Assembly: GCA_963556255.1 (NCBI GenBank)
Contig: OY744612.1
Coordinates: 25,202,440-25,266,439 of the forward strand
Origin: Allolobophora icterica
Taxonomy: Eukaryota > Annelida > Clitellata > Crassiclitellata > Lumbricidae
DNA: 64,000 nt
Direction: 5' to 3'
Numbering within the stretch: position 1 is the first letter of the stretch; every line of letters begins with the position of its first letter. Position numbers and translations under genes: made by a program. Under the pieces are notes generated by a model. It was not told the origin of the DNA, ran no database searches, and saw only the letters and a program-made list of their open reading frames with translations. Shown in pieces: positions 1 to 24,332 of the stretch.

Positions 1-105
1 CCCTCATAGGTCCAGGCTAAGACTGAAGTTGCTAACACTGTTTACCATTAGCTACCTCTAGCAGTTAGCTCAAGGAACAAATCGTCTCTTCTTCAGAGTA
101 ATGTA
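1..105 (+). repeat. SINE fragment, 3' part, cut by window edge
   Basis: This matches the 3' half of a SINE seen at five other places in the window (5611, 34328, 42521, 48138 and 56471). Shared blocks are a 'ctcat..gctaag..gaagt.gctaacact' core, a 'gctacct' stretch and a tail ending in cttcttc-type triplets. It lies just downstream of the last visible TULP exon, so it is in the intron before the missing final exon. Confidence 0.6.
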
Positions 106-297
106 ATGTGATGTAACGTGACAGACTTTTATGGCTGTACCTCACTACAATGTCAACTAACTTTTAAACAGCACCACAAAGGCACTCTGAATATATCCTG
201 GGAGACAGATAAGAGAATTCTGCCATTATTCTATATTGAAATTCTGCTTGCAAAAGTCAGCTCGATATGAAATGCAAAGTGGAAAATGTCCACCAAC

Positions 298-12845
<12,548 letters not shown>

Positions 12846-15800
12846 GATCACGACAAGCAGAACCTACAGCACAATTCAATCAACAGATTTGCTAACAAAA
12901 ACTGTACAACAATAAAAAAAATAAGTATAACAATAGATGCAGCACGTAGGACAAATGTGTGCAAATTCTTATACATCCACTGATTTTCACTTTTAAGCAA
13001 CACCGCAGTCAGAGGCCATAGTAGTTGTCAGACTCCATGGGTCCATCAATCCAACCCTTCTTCCAAACTTCCATCCCATTCATCCACTGACTGATAAAAA
13101 AAAACCATCCCTCTAATCACGCAAAGATAACAATTTTCCTCAATCCCACAAGGTATAATAACCCAAATAACATTAAGCTCCCTCCTTCACTCCCTTTCCC
13201 TCTCTCTCAACGGGAGAGTACAAGTTTGATCTACCACTGAGGCGATCACTGTGTAAGTACCTTAGGCAAGTCGTTAACCACAATTGCTCAGCATCATCTA
13301 TGTTCTGTCATATGTTGGTGTGTGTACTGTGAATTTTGGAAGGAGGGCAATATCAAATGCAGTATTGTATTGTATTGTATAACGTAATATTACGTAACAG
13401 CAATCTAATCTAACCATCAAATGAAATAATGTCCCATGCAAATGCCCCTTCACATTACAATCATCTTAGAGTCATCCCATGTCAAATCAACAAATTGCAT
13501 AACATGACTATCTCCAATTTTCTGCAAATTTGCCGCTATTCGTCTAGACGAGAAACTTAAAAAAACAGATTTTAGATTTTGTGGGTCACTCTGTGTCCAA
13601 GACAAAGGTCACAGAAGTATGGCTGAAACACGTCGATCCGCTAACACCAAACTGAAATCAATTGAAACCTGCATACGGATAAATTAACTAGAATGCTTAC
13701 TATTTATTTAGATAAAATCATTAAAATGCAGATTAATCTCAGCCTATTAATACTTCGATCGGCTCAGTTCGTATAAACCGATTTTAACATATTCTTTCTT
13801 TGTAATCATCATGGTGTGAGCAATTGCTGAAAACTTCAGAATAGGGTCACACATAGTCTTTACTTTTGTGATTTTTTACTACAGCCCCTTGATTCACGAA
13901 AAGCAACAAAATCTCATCAGTACAGTATTTACATTGCTGCAGCACTTAAAAATTTGATGTTAATAAAAACATGTACATGCTCTTTAAATACAACACCCTT
14001 GCAGTAGTAAATTCGTTATGGCAATATCCTTACCACAATGCAGTAAAAGACTATCAGTGATCAGTTGCAACATCTGGGCCTTAGCTGTCTTGTTCAGGTC
14101 TTCACATTTTTAGTTGCCTTCTTTAACAACATGGCTTAAATTTCTTCCCTACTGTCACAGTAGCAGCTATCATTTCCTGGACAGTTAATGAACAGGTTCG
14201 TCTATGGTTGGTTGTTGGTTGAAGATTACTTGTCCCTAGACTCTGACAGGATATTGTTAGGATGTCATTTCAACTCATTTGGCTGCTGTTAACGGCGCGA
14301 GCAACAGGGCCCTTATGGATGCCACTTCAACCTCCTTCAGTTCTGGATACGATGGCACAACACAACGAGCCAACAATGACTCTCGTACTCTGCTGCAATG
14401 CAGCCCTTTATATGTGCAAGCTTAATACTAGGATCATCAAAGGATGACTGTAAGGACATACTCGACTCTTGACTGTTGGAGATTGGAGAACCCTTTGACT
14501 GCTGGAGAACTCACTTCTACCAACTCTGTTGATATTGGGCAAATGCAGTGAAATCTGAGAGTTCTAGCAATTGTGCCGGGATTTTTTAAAATCTGCTACT
14601 CAACCGGGTAGCTTCTTGTGTGTACTCTTGTGACACAGCATAGCAGATTTGAAAGACCATAGCTGCCTAAGCAAACTGATAGTGGTCATGATTTAGTTGT
14701 TGTATGGTCTTTGCTGACAGGCTCAAGTTTTTTCTTAGTGTAACTCATTTTTGTGCTGACTTTTCTTTTAATTAAAGGAAATTCTTCGAGTGCACATAAG
14801 GATGAATTAAATACAGAAAGTATTGATCATCGGGAGAGAGAAATCCCTCAGGTGCTTCACAGCTATATGACATTGATTCAGGCAGAGAGTGAATGGGTTT
14901 CTCCTGCAGCAGAGCTGAAATCTTTCTCTGACATTCAGTGCACAAAATTATAAAATAAAATTTCAAAAACCCGAACCCATTCTGAATTTTCAGCAGTTGC
15001 TCACACCATACGGACTATAAAAATTTTTAAACTATGATGTGCAGAAACTGACCTGGATCGCGACTTGTATGTTAAAATTGCTCTACATTCTTTGTAAGTA
15101 TTAAGCATTCTAGTTAAGATAGCGCACTTGAAGAATCTCCTTTAGTTTAGAGTTTAATGTTACCTTCAGTTTGGTGTAAATAGTATACATGCCACAGAAC
15201 CTTGGAAGTTAAAGCAACCTGACCCAAGTCGGGAGTTGTGTTGACCTGACACTGACTCCTAATCCAATCTAATCTAATTAAATCAATCGGCTTTGAAGAG
15301 ACCATCCACTGACACCTTGTGTGTTAATGAGGTTGATGATGCCACACAAGCTTATGCAAATTTATACAAAGTCTTTGAAGGCGTTAAGCTCTGTTGACAC
15401 AAAGACACAACATCCATCAATTAGGTCCTGCCTTAACTGGTCAGCCTGATGAATTGATCTCATGTGCCCAAGAACTACACCAGCCTCAAGGAAGCATTAC
15501 ACTATTACAGAACATTACATGTAATCACTTAGCCAGCGTTCTACTGCTGTTACGAACAGGGTATGGGTTGGACTGAGTACACTGCTCAGAACATGGTTCA
15601 GGGTTCAGTTGGAACATACTCCGCGTCGACATCAAGCAAGATCAGGCACAGCAAGCAGAATAGGTCCAAGAATATCAAACTCATGGAATGCACATTGCAC
15701 AGGGTTAGTTTACTGACTAAAAATACAAGTTGTTCAATTTAACACCAGCTGTTGTTTTGTAAGACAGTACATGGTATACATATAATTTGACCATGACATG

Positions 15801-17048
15801 TATTAGAGAAAAACGGACACTACGAAGCATCTCAGTAGTCGACAAAAAAAATTTCGACAACCACAACACAGATTTTCACATTGGCAATAAGTTGAATTTT
15901 TCTGTGTGAGGCCACAGAGGCTATCTGTCCAAGCATCAACAGTTTAGTAACAGTTTAATCACTCTGCTTGCTATTGTTCCACATCTACATACTCCAAGTC
16001 AAGCTCAAACCACGTTCTCAGTAGTATTCTCTGAGTGAAGCCCCTAACCATGTTCTGGAGTAGTAGTAGGCACCCTGGGTATGGCTAATACAAACATGAG
16101 ACCAAGCCATGGAAATGAACCACATGTAATTAGGCCTCAAACCACTTCATTGGTCTCCATTCCAACCATTTATAAATGTCAGCCAGGGCCATGGATTTCT
16201 GTACCTGACCAGTGAGCATGAAGCTAAACATTACGCTAAAAGCACTGCGTCGTCCACTGCATATAGCTCTTGTCACTATATATCAATTGCTATCAGACTT
16301 CATCAACAGAGCCAGGGTCTAAACTCTCACCTACAGTAAGGTTAAGGTATCTGTCATCACAAATTGAAATAGACAGACTCATCAGAGGCACTTAAAGGGA
16401 AGGTAGGCCTACACCAAGGTAAAGATAAGGTAAAGACAATAACTCATTTGTTAAACACCTTCACCAGTAGTCCTCTGAAGGATGGGCCATTAATATTCAG
16501 ATATCTATTGACTGAAGTGGACACATGACATTATATGTATCAGTCCAAACTCCACCGTACACAACTGTACATTAACACAGGCCGGAACACCATTTTCTGA
16601 GCATACAGGACAATGTTACAGCCCCAACCAGACATTACATTAACATACAGGTCAATGTTACAGTCCCAGTCATACAGTACATTAAGATTCATTGCTGCAG
16701 TGCAGAAACCTTTTAATAGTGAGGAGGCTAAGGTCCAAAAAAGCACTGCATTGTTCATCTTGTGGATAAAAGCAACAAACTTTTAGGGCTTCAAGAAAAC
16801 AATATTTTAAAACTTTTCAGCCAGAGGCATCACTTAAATCAGGCGGGAACATAATAAAATAGATGATTGAAAATAGGCTAAAAATGCACACGTTGACGCA
16901 CAGCACTATTAGTCTAGGCTTGGAATCTCGAAATGACCTTGTAGAAGCAAATCATGTAACAATTTCCTAACAGGTGTTTCTAGACTAATTTGACCCTGCT
17001 GAAAACGAAAATCGCGGTTAGCAAGCTGGATTTTCATCGGTTCCTTGG
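12846..17048. other. Gene-free stretch upstream of TULP
   Basis: No conserved coding exon seen on either strand. It contains a GTATT run (13361-13383), a SINE-tail motif near 15300, a tRNA-SINE-like head near 13215-13280, and otherwise A+T-rich unique-looking sequence. The TULP 5' untranslated exon and promoter may lie here or further right; nothing fixes their position. Confidence 0.4.
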
Positions 17049-17835
17049 AAAAACAAGATGGCGGCCAAAATGGTGGCCAATATCTTCAAATGGCTATAGG
17101 TAAAGTCATGTATGTCATACGAACAGGATTTTAGAGTCTAAATTAACATTTTCGGGGTCAAGGAATGCGATGCAACAAAACATACATGTGTAGCAATGCC
17201 AAAAAACAAAATGGCGGACAAAATGGCGGCCATATATTTTCAAATGCTATAAGTAAAGTCATGTATGTGATGGAAACATGATTTTAGAGTATAAATTAAC
17301 ATTTTCTGGGTCAAGGAATGCGATGGAACTAATGACACATATGTAGCACTGCCAAAAAACAAAATGGCGGACAAAATGGCAGCCAAATACCTTCAAACGG
17401 CTGTAAGTAAAGTCATGTATGTGATGGAAACATGATTTTAGAGTATAAATTAACATTTTCTGGGTCAAGGAATGCGATGGAACTAATGACACATATGTAG
17501 CACTGCCAAAAAACAAAATGGCGGACAAAATGGCAGCCAAATACCTTCAAACGGCTGTAAGTAAAGTCATGTATGTCATGCGAACAGGATTTTTGAGTCT
17601 AAATTAACATTTTCTGGGTCAAGGAATGCGATGGAACTAATGACACATATGTAGCACTGCCAAAAAACAAAATGGCGGACAAAATGGCAGCCAAATACCT
17701 TCAAACGGCTGTAAGTAAAGTCATGTATGTCATGCGAACAGGATTTTTGAGTCTAAATTAACATTTTCTGGGTCAAGGAATGCGATGCAACAAAACATAC
17801 ATGTGTAGCAATGCCAAAAAACAAAATGGCTGCCA
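17049..17835. repeat. Tandem repeat, period about 154 bp, five units
   Basis: Units recur at 153-155 bp spacing; the 'aaaatggcggacaaaatggc' core starts near 17208, 17361, 17516 and 17670, with a more diverged first unit at 17052 and a partial last one at 17823. Each full unit also carries 'aagtaaagtcatgtatgt', 'ttaacattttctgggtcaag' and 'gaatgcgatg'. Units 3-5 are nearly identical. Confidence 0.9.
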
Positions 17836-18511
17836 GTCTGGAGTAGTGTTTTCTTGGTCAAAGAATACCAAGTAACATTCTATATGTGGCACTGACGTTA
17901 TTGCAGTTTAACTGTCATTATTTACATGACATTTTAACAGCCTGTGCTTGCAGTTTAATGATTTTATACATTACGTTTTCAATATTTGTGTTTCATGACT
18001 TGATTGATATAGACTAGAGCTATTTCAAGCATTATTGCAGTCAATGCAATTGCACATAAGTGTACATGGCAAGTTTTCACTTTGACAGCAGCAGCGCTTG
18101 TTACTACACTTATCAACTTTGCATGATTTACAGTACACAAACTATAGACATAACTGTGGCACACGACCAACTGCAGACCACACTGGTACGAGAAGACTTT
18201 CTTCATCCACACCCCATCCGATTGAAATATGGTCATGTGGGATAGGTAGCAAAGTAATGTGTTGCACACCATTACAAAGGACTTGAAGAGAGTACTTTAC
18301 CATGATACTTATATCATTCTGCTTCTTTGATGCACCATCAAGAAATCCAGTTGAAAAACATTTTTTTACATTTGGGAACTTTTTTCAATTCTAAAAAGAA
18401 ATGCATGCTAGCACTACAATTTTACGAAGTATTTGATTTCTATTTTGTATCACTGGCAATTTAATGTCATTTATTCTGTCAGTTATTTCTACCACTGTGG
18501 CAATATAATGT

Positions 18512-18754
18512 CAGTGGCGGTTCTAGAGTTTTGGACTGAAGGGGGGCTAAAAAGTCAGTTGATCTAATGAGAATTAAGCATTAGGAGATTAGGAGGCTTT
18601 GTTACCAACAAACATTGTAGGCAATGTATGGAAAACTAAATGTTAAACGGGGGGCTAAAATGTGTATAGGGGCTAAGAAAAACTACGGGACTAACTATCC
18701 AGCTAGAGGGCTACAGTCCCCTAAGTATCCCCTCGCCACAGTAAAACCGCCATG
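18512..18754. mobile_element. hAT-like MITE, 243 bp
   Basis: Left end CAGTGGCGGTTCTAGAG; right end read inward CATGGCGGTTTTACTG. The flanks are tataatgt and tttaatgt, an 8-bp duplication with one mismatch. The interior is G-rich ('ggggggctaaaa'). Confidence 0.6.
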
Positions 18755-19289
18755 TTTAATGTCAGTTATAGTGTTTCTCTGTGAAGTTTTCAATCTGCCT
18801 GTCGGTTGTCTCGTCAAGTTTATACTGACTCCAAGTAATAACAACCAAGTCCTCAATGGTAAAAGGAAATGGCTAACTGGAATCCAGCATTCATCCCGGC
18901 CATGAGTACAACTTTGTGGGACCTTCAGGCTCCATGAAGTTTTATTCCTGAATTTTTTGCACAAGTCCTTTGAAAAAGTTGCTCTGAGTTGTGCTGTAAG
19001 CTGGTTCTGATAGCAAGAAATTGAGAGTTCCACCAATGCAAACACTGTTTCCATGGCCCGTTGTAAATAAATGCCACTCTTCATGTAATCCAGTCTTCTT
19101 TGGTTGCATACATTGGTGAAATTTTAGTTTTTTTACTGGTATGCAGCACCACCACTAAAGTACTAGATATACTGTACTCCTGGTAACAGGATTATGATGT
19201 GCTGAAAAACAACGTTTGAAAGGCATAGACAGTCATTGTATTGTGCTGCACACAGTTGCTAATAAAGCACAGGACATGCAGTGAAGACC

Positions 19290-19880
19290 TTCATCAGAAC
19301 AACGCACCTCTTCTGGTTTGGGTTTGTCGTCTCATTTCTATGCCGAAAGATTCAGAGGTTTCAAAGCTGGTGAGCAGAATGGAAGCAGGGATTGAGACAC
19401 TGGGTGTCTGGATGAGACCCAACCACCTTCAAATGAATCCTGGCAAGACTAATTTCCTGTAGTGCGCCACAAACAAAAGGCTTGGCTGACTTAGTATGGC
19501 TCCATTGCATGTTGGAGGACTGCTACAACCATCGGTGGCTGTTTGTGATCTCGGGGTGGTTTTCGAAGCAGATCTTACAATGGCTCGACATGTCGGACAA
19601 AGTGGTTGGTAAATGCTTTTGACAGCTGAGATTAATCAAGAGCTGTCTGTGGTTGCTTACATTCAGTGTAGCGAAAACAGTGCTTATTAGTTTCAAGGTA
19701 GTCCTAGTTGACCGCTGCAACAGCTTGCTGACTGGTGTGCCGGAATATCTACTGGACAGGCTCCAGTTGGTCCTCAATGCTGCAGAGTGATTACTTTGTG
19801 GCCGCTGGAAGTATGACCACATTACACCGTTGCTCACTGGCATCCGGTACCATACCATATCCAGTATAAACCAGCGGGCA
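19290..19880 (+). pseudogene. Decayed LINE reverse transcriptase fragment (CR1/L2-like)
   Basis: Frameshifted and stop-containing. Recognisable pieces in order are a 'WMRPNHLQMNPGKTNFL' segment (the RT region after the catalytic YADD), 'DLGVVFEADLTMARHV', 'LLDRLQLVLNAA', 'YDHITPLLTGIRYHIQ'-like and 'IQYKP'. The order is that of CR1/L2 C-terminal RT. The catalytic domain itself is missing and no intact frame remains. Confidence 0.6.
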
Positions 19881-20604
19881 GTTACACCATGGTTGATGCA
19901 ATTCACGACCATCCTCAATCAGCAGGACTTGGTAATACAGGCAGTGTGACTAATGCCTGCTCCAAAAATACTCAGGCTGATACATGGCACATTCAATGTG
20001 CTGCACAAGTGCATCTTGAGTTGGTGGAACATTCACAATGGTTCTACTTTGTGAATGTATGAAACAATGGTGGTGTGCACAGGTTTGATCCAGACACAAA
20101 CCTAAAAACAATAAAATTATTTTCAAATTTCTTAGCAAGTGACCAAAATGAAAATAGCTTAGGTTCAGACCATTGCTTTTCATGCCCAGATTCAAACAAC
20201 AGACACTGATCAAAAGGTTGTATGTTCCGGCAGTTTGCCCCTCGACTGACTGCAACCAGTCAACATACATATTTTGAGATTAACCAGCTTGAAAATTTGG
20301 CAAATATTACTTACAGATCACACATCATTTATATAAGCTATTAGCTGAGCAAATACAACACCATGTATTACATCAACAGAACAGAAAGGTCATGGACAAT
20401 AGATTGTACTGCTCACGCTCATATGAATGTCTACGGTTGTGTAACTGTGCCACGCAACTACAGTGATATTTAGCCTCAAAGGCTTTCATGTCACTTGTGG
20501 TAAGTTTGCAAGAAGTCAGTCATCTGATGGACACACGACACATTCCTTGACTCCACTGCCAAGCTCGTGACAATACGTCATGCAAACCTTGCAGACCTGC
20601 TGGC

Positions 20605-20945
20605 ATGTCAGAGAAGAAACAAAAGGGTATACCTGGTAATTTTATGCAACTGATGTCATACCAAGTCCATTTGCATTTATCCACTGAACTTGTTAAAGTG
20701 TCATTGCCTAAATGGTCCATCTGACATTTACGATGCATTCCTTTGCACTAAATTTAGAATGACAAGATTTACAGTTTTTACACCATCTGGTTTTATTCAG
20801 TCGAAAAGCCTCCAAAAGGCCTTTGCCAGAGTTTTGGACATGACAGAATGCCGGTGATGGTACTGTCCCAAGCTTATCAATGTCTAAATGCCAATGGACT
20901 TGATATGTAGCATGAAATTACCAAACATGCCTTTTTGTTTTTTTT
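20605..20945. repeat. Imperfect inverted repeat (fold-back)
   Basis: About 60-bp arms at 20605-20665 and 20885-20945, around a loop of about 220 bp. Read inward, both contain 'aatg.caa.tggacttg.tatg' and 'aaattacca...atgcctttttgtttctt'-like blocks. No flanking duplication was found. Confidence 0.5.
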
Positions 20946-22819
20946 ACAAGGCTTTAGCGACGGCTACTGTGGCTAAAGCCAGGTATCCATCACTTTTGTT
21001 CACACCAATTGAATTAGCTGGACACTGCAGTTTCTCGCATCTTTCATTCCCGCAGAAAACACACTGTGCACACCCAATTTATTGGCAAGTACAGATCACT
21101 AGCTGGAAAAGCTGGTGTCTAACTGAATCTCTAACAGTGATGAAATGCTAATATGACCGAATTCCCGAAAATAAATTTTCTACCAAGAGTTCCAATCCTG
21201 AAAACTAGTATAGACTATTAGGCCAATGTCCTTAATAGTATATTCGAAAATATCTCGAGGTTAGATTTGCACGAATAAATTTGTTTTAGTTTAGAAAATA
21301 GATTTGGGATCCGGCAGAAATAATTTTTCTTAAATTCCCGAAAATAATTTAATTCTGACCTACCGGACAAATAAATTCAATTATATGCAGTTTTAATACG
21401 CTCAAAATTCTAGCTATCGCCTAAACGATTGGCTACGCACCCGAAAAGCTGGGCACGGCTTAATAATAATACATGCATTCGTGTTTATTCACAAGCGCGC
21501 TGACAAACCGCAGTAAGTAACATTGATAAAAACGTAGCTTGTAATTTAATTCTGACCAACTGAACAACTAAATCCAAATACATGCAGTTTCCTATGTCCA
21601 AGCAAGAAAATAGACGGTTTTCCACAATTTACAAGTGAAATATATTAAAACAATTCTTGATTTACGATCGGCGATAATGAAATAGATTGACAAAAAATTC
21701 TAGCTATCGCCTAAACATAGCCCTTTATAGCCCAAAAAATCCGCACAAATGGTCGAACTAATAGCAAAAGTAACGCATTTATGGCACATTTTCAATAATT
21801 TTTTTAGTTATGTTCCCGATTGAATTATGTGATGCCTCTGGCTGAAAAGTCTTAAAATATGTTTTTCTTGATTACAAAAAAGTTTGTTGCTTTTATCCAC
21901 AGTTTGAACAATGCACGAAGCTATCGTCCTCACTATAAGTAGCAAAAAGCCATTTAGCAAATAGCCTGCAGATGTCATACATGCTGATACATAGATGGCA
22001 GCAGTGGTGTTTAAATATCCACCAGAGGTCGGATGCAATCAAATCAGGCTTAATATGTAGTCTGCTTTCCAGAGTACATAAATCTCTGGCTTCCTTGTCA
22101 TCCGTCAGTCACCTTTGCATATGCATGTATGTAATTAAGTATTGTCTAGACATGTAATATGGCACTTTTTAAATACCTCAGAAATGTGCTATTTATAATG
22201 CCTGCCTAAATGTAAGTAAGTAAGTAAGTATATTCTTTTATTTCTTATTTCTTTATTGTATTCACACTTTGGTGTACATACATTAAACAGTAAAAAGCAT
22301 GATGCTAAACTTAATTTAGAACAAGTTAGCAAGCAAAGTTTGGATAATCAAAGTCATTACTGGTGGACTGCCAACACACTCAGAGCCCAGCATACATACA
22401 TACATTGCATACATATATGCGTCATGTATACATATATGCGTCATACATATTTCCATCACACATTCATACAAACATACCGGGTCCATGCCACATCATTTCA
22501 GCCCACGTAGGTAGCACTTTTCTAAGGTACTCGACAGGCAATATATATTTAAGTGTCTAGATAACAAACTAACCAACAGATACCAGACAACGTACCACAA
22601 GATTATGACGTTACGACCGTGGACACTGGACAGCTTAACCATAACTCAGCTCACAGGCATGTACAACACTATCAGTGTTATAGGCCATTAGGACAAAGAC
22701 CAAATTGCCTTGGTATAACGACTTCCTCGTGGGAACTCCATCTCATAGTCACGACAGTTCTATAAATAACTCTGTGGCGATGGCAATCCGACATTAGACG
22801 CCGAGCCGGTCGACAGGTC

Positions 22820-22833
22820 GTCACCATGGCGAC
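22820..22833. promoter_or_regulatory. X-box-like palindrome (RFX-type site)
   Basis: GTCACCATGGCGAC (minus strand GTCGCCATGGTGAC) has the two imperfect 6-bp half sites around AT that RFX factors bind in ciliary gene promoters. It lies in a locally CpG-rich patch (22600-22930), about 10 kb upstream of the first TULP coding exon. Function is inferred only. Confidence 0.22.
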
Positions 22834-23525
22834 GGGAGTAAACACTCTGCCAATCATACTTCCCAACGAGCACAACTGCGAACTGTTTGCGTCTCAACAC
22901 CACACGCCTTGATAGCGAGGGCGTGTACACAATTACGCATTAGTTGAAAATGAAAGGCTTACGCAAGCAGGCTGTCGTTAACACATAGACCAACAAAAGA
23001 ACGTATTGTTATGGACCAACCAGTAGCTTAAAGTACCAGATCATAAATCTAATGAAACCTTTACATTTTCACTTTCAAATTATCAACAACTACGGACTTC
23101 TCTGCTTCACCAGAAGTCAACCACTTGAACCTTAGAAGATATAAATTGCGCAGTCTTCAAGTTACTACTTTGCAAATGGACCGACGTTCTATAAAGACTT
23201 TAAAACTGACAGACGTTATCACAGCCTGTATATTACTATCACTACACTATCACCCATTATACCACCATTTCACTACCAAGGTGTCTCAACCTTTAACCTC
23301 TTGCCAAAGCAACAACAATTTCCAATCTAGCCTGATTTAATCTAATACTTGATTAGCATAGTTATTAAAATGCACAAGGAGATGATTGCTTGAAATAAAT
23401 TTATCTGGTTTTAACTTTGGTAATTCTCCTATATCCCACAGGACAGTTAAGTAAAGAAAAGGTAAGGCACAGAAGGTAATGGTTCAGACATCTGTAACCA
23501 GATACTATCAAAGGTCCTCTACAGC

Positions 23526-23830
23526 CGCGGTTCTCAACCTCTTGAGACTCAGGTACCACTTGTAAATTGTGTGTATAGATTGCGGACCACCACTTAAAAT
23601 TGTACCAAAAACAAATTGATACAAAAGAAATATTTTACCATAAATCCACGTATTATTAGTTTCATGCTACAATCTAGCCGATTCTAGCGATTGAAATAAA
23701 AAATAAAAAAATCTGTCTTTTGCATGTTTTTTAATATTAAAACAAAATAAATTGTAGGCATTGCTTGTGGACCACCAAGCAGATGGCCGTGGATCACCAG
23801 TGATCCATGGACCACCTGACAAATTAGTCA
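23526..23830. mobile_element. Degenerate hAT-like element
   Basis: Starts 'gcggttctcaacctcttgag' and ends near 'ggaccacctgac'. The interior ('ggaccaccacttaaaat', 'gtggatcaccagtg') resembles the cleaner 278-bp element at 51840. Termini are worn and no target duplication is visible. Confidence 0.45.
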
Positions 23831-24261
23831 GGCATGGTATGGTAAGGCAAGATAAGGTAAGGAAGTGGTTCATGTATAATCTAATCTAATGTCACCATCT
23901 CCTTCTCTTATGTCTCAAATGCCAGAGGATATAGCCTGAAATCACGAAACTACTACAATGCAGGACTTGCCTCTCACTTCCTATAGCTGGCATGAGTGCT
24001 AATACACACTGCTTGATATTAATATGCAATGATTTTTCATCAGTAAAAATTCGCATTTTAGTGGTATAAATATCTTTATGTTTCACCATCATAAAAATGG
24101 CAAAATTTTTGATAAATGGTAAAATGCTAAATGTGACCTTTCAGACTGAATATTGTTACTGTCAATAACCTCCTCCACCTTTCTCAGCTTCTAAAAATCA
24201 GCAAATCAAATGAAATTCACAATCTCACTGTGTGCTCTGGACTTGATTCCGATCACTCTTC

Positions 24262-24332
24262 TTAACACTTTAACGAAGACAGCGTACCAAAAGCGACTGG
24301 GAAACCTATGCAGCTCGTCATCAAAGTGTTAA
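24262..24332. mobile_element. 63-bp MITE with TTAA flanks
   Basis: TTAA at 24262-24265 and 24329-24332. The 63-bp core starts CACTTTAACGAAGA and ends tcatcaaagtg, and shares the central 'gcgactggga' word (opposite orientation) with the copy at 7654-7715. Confidence 0.65.

Noticed and set aside
17259..17540. Minus-strand 93-codon frame
   Set aside because: Lies wholly within the 154-bp tandem repeat and repeats the same peptide.
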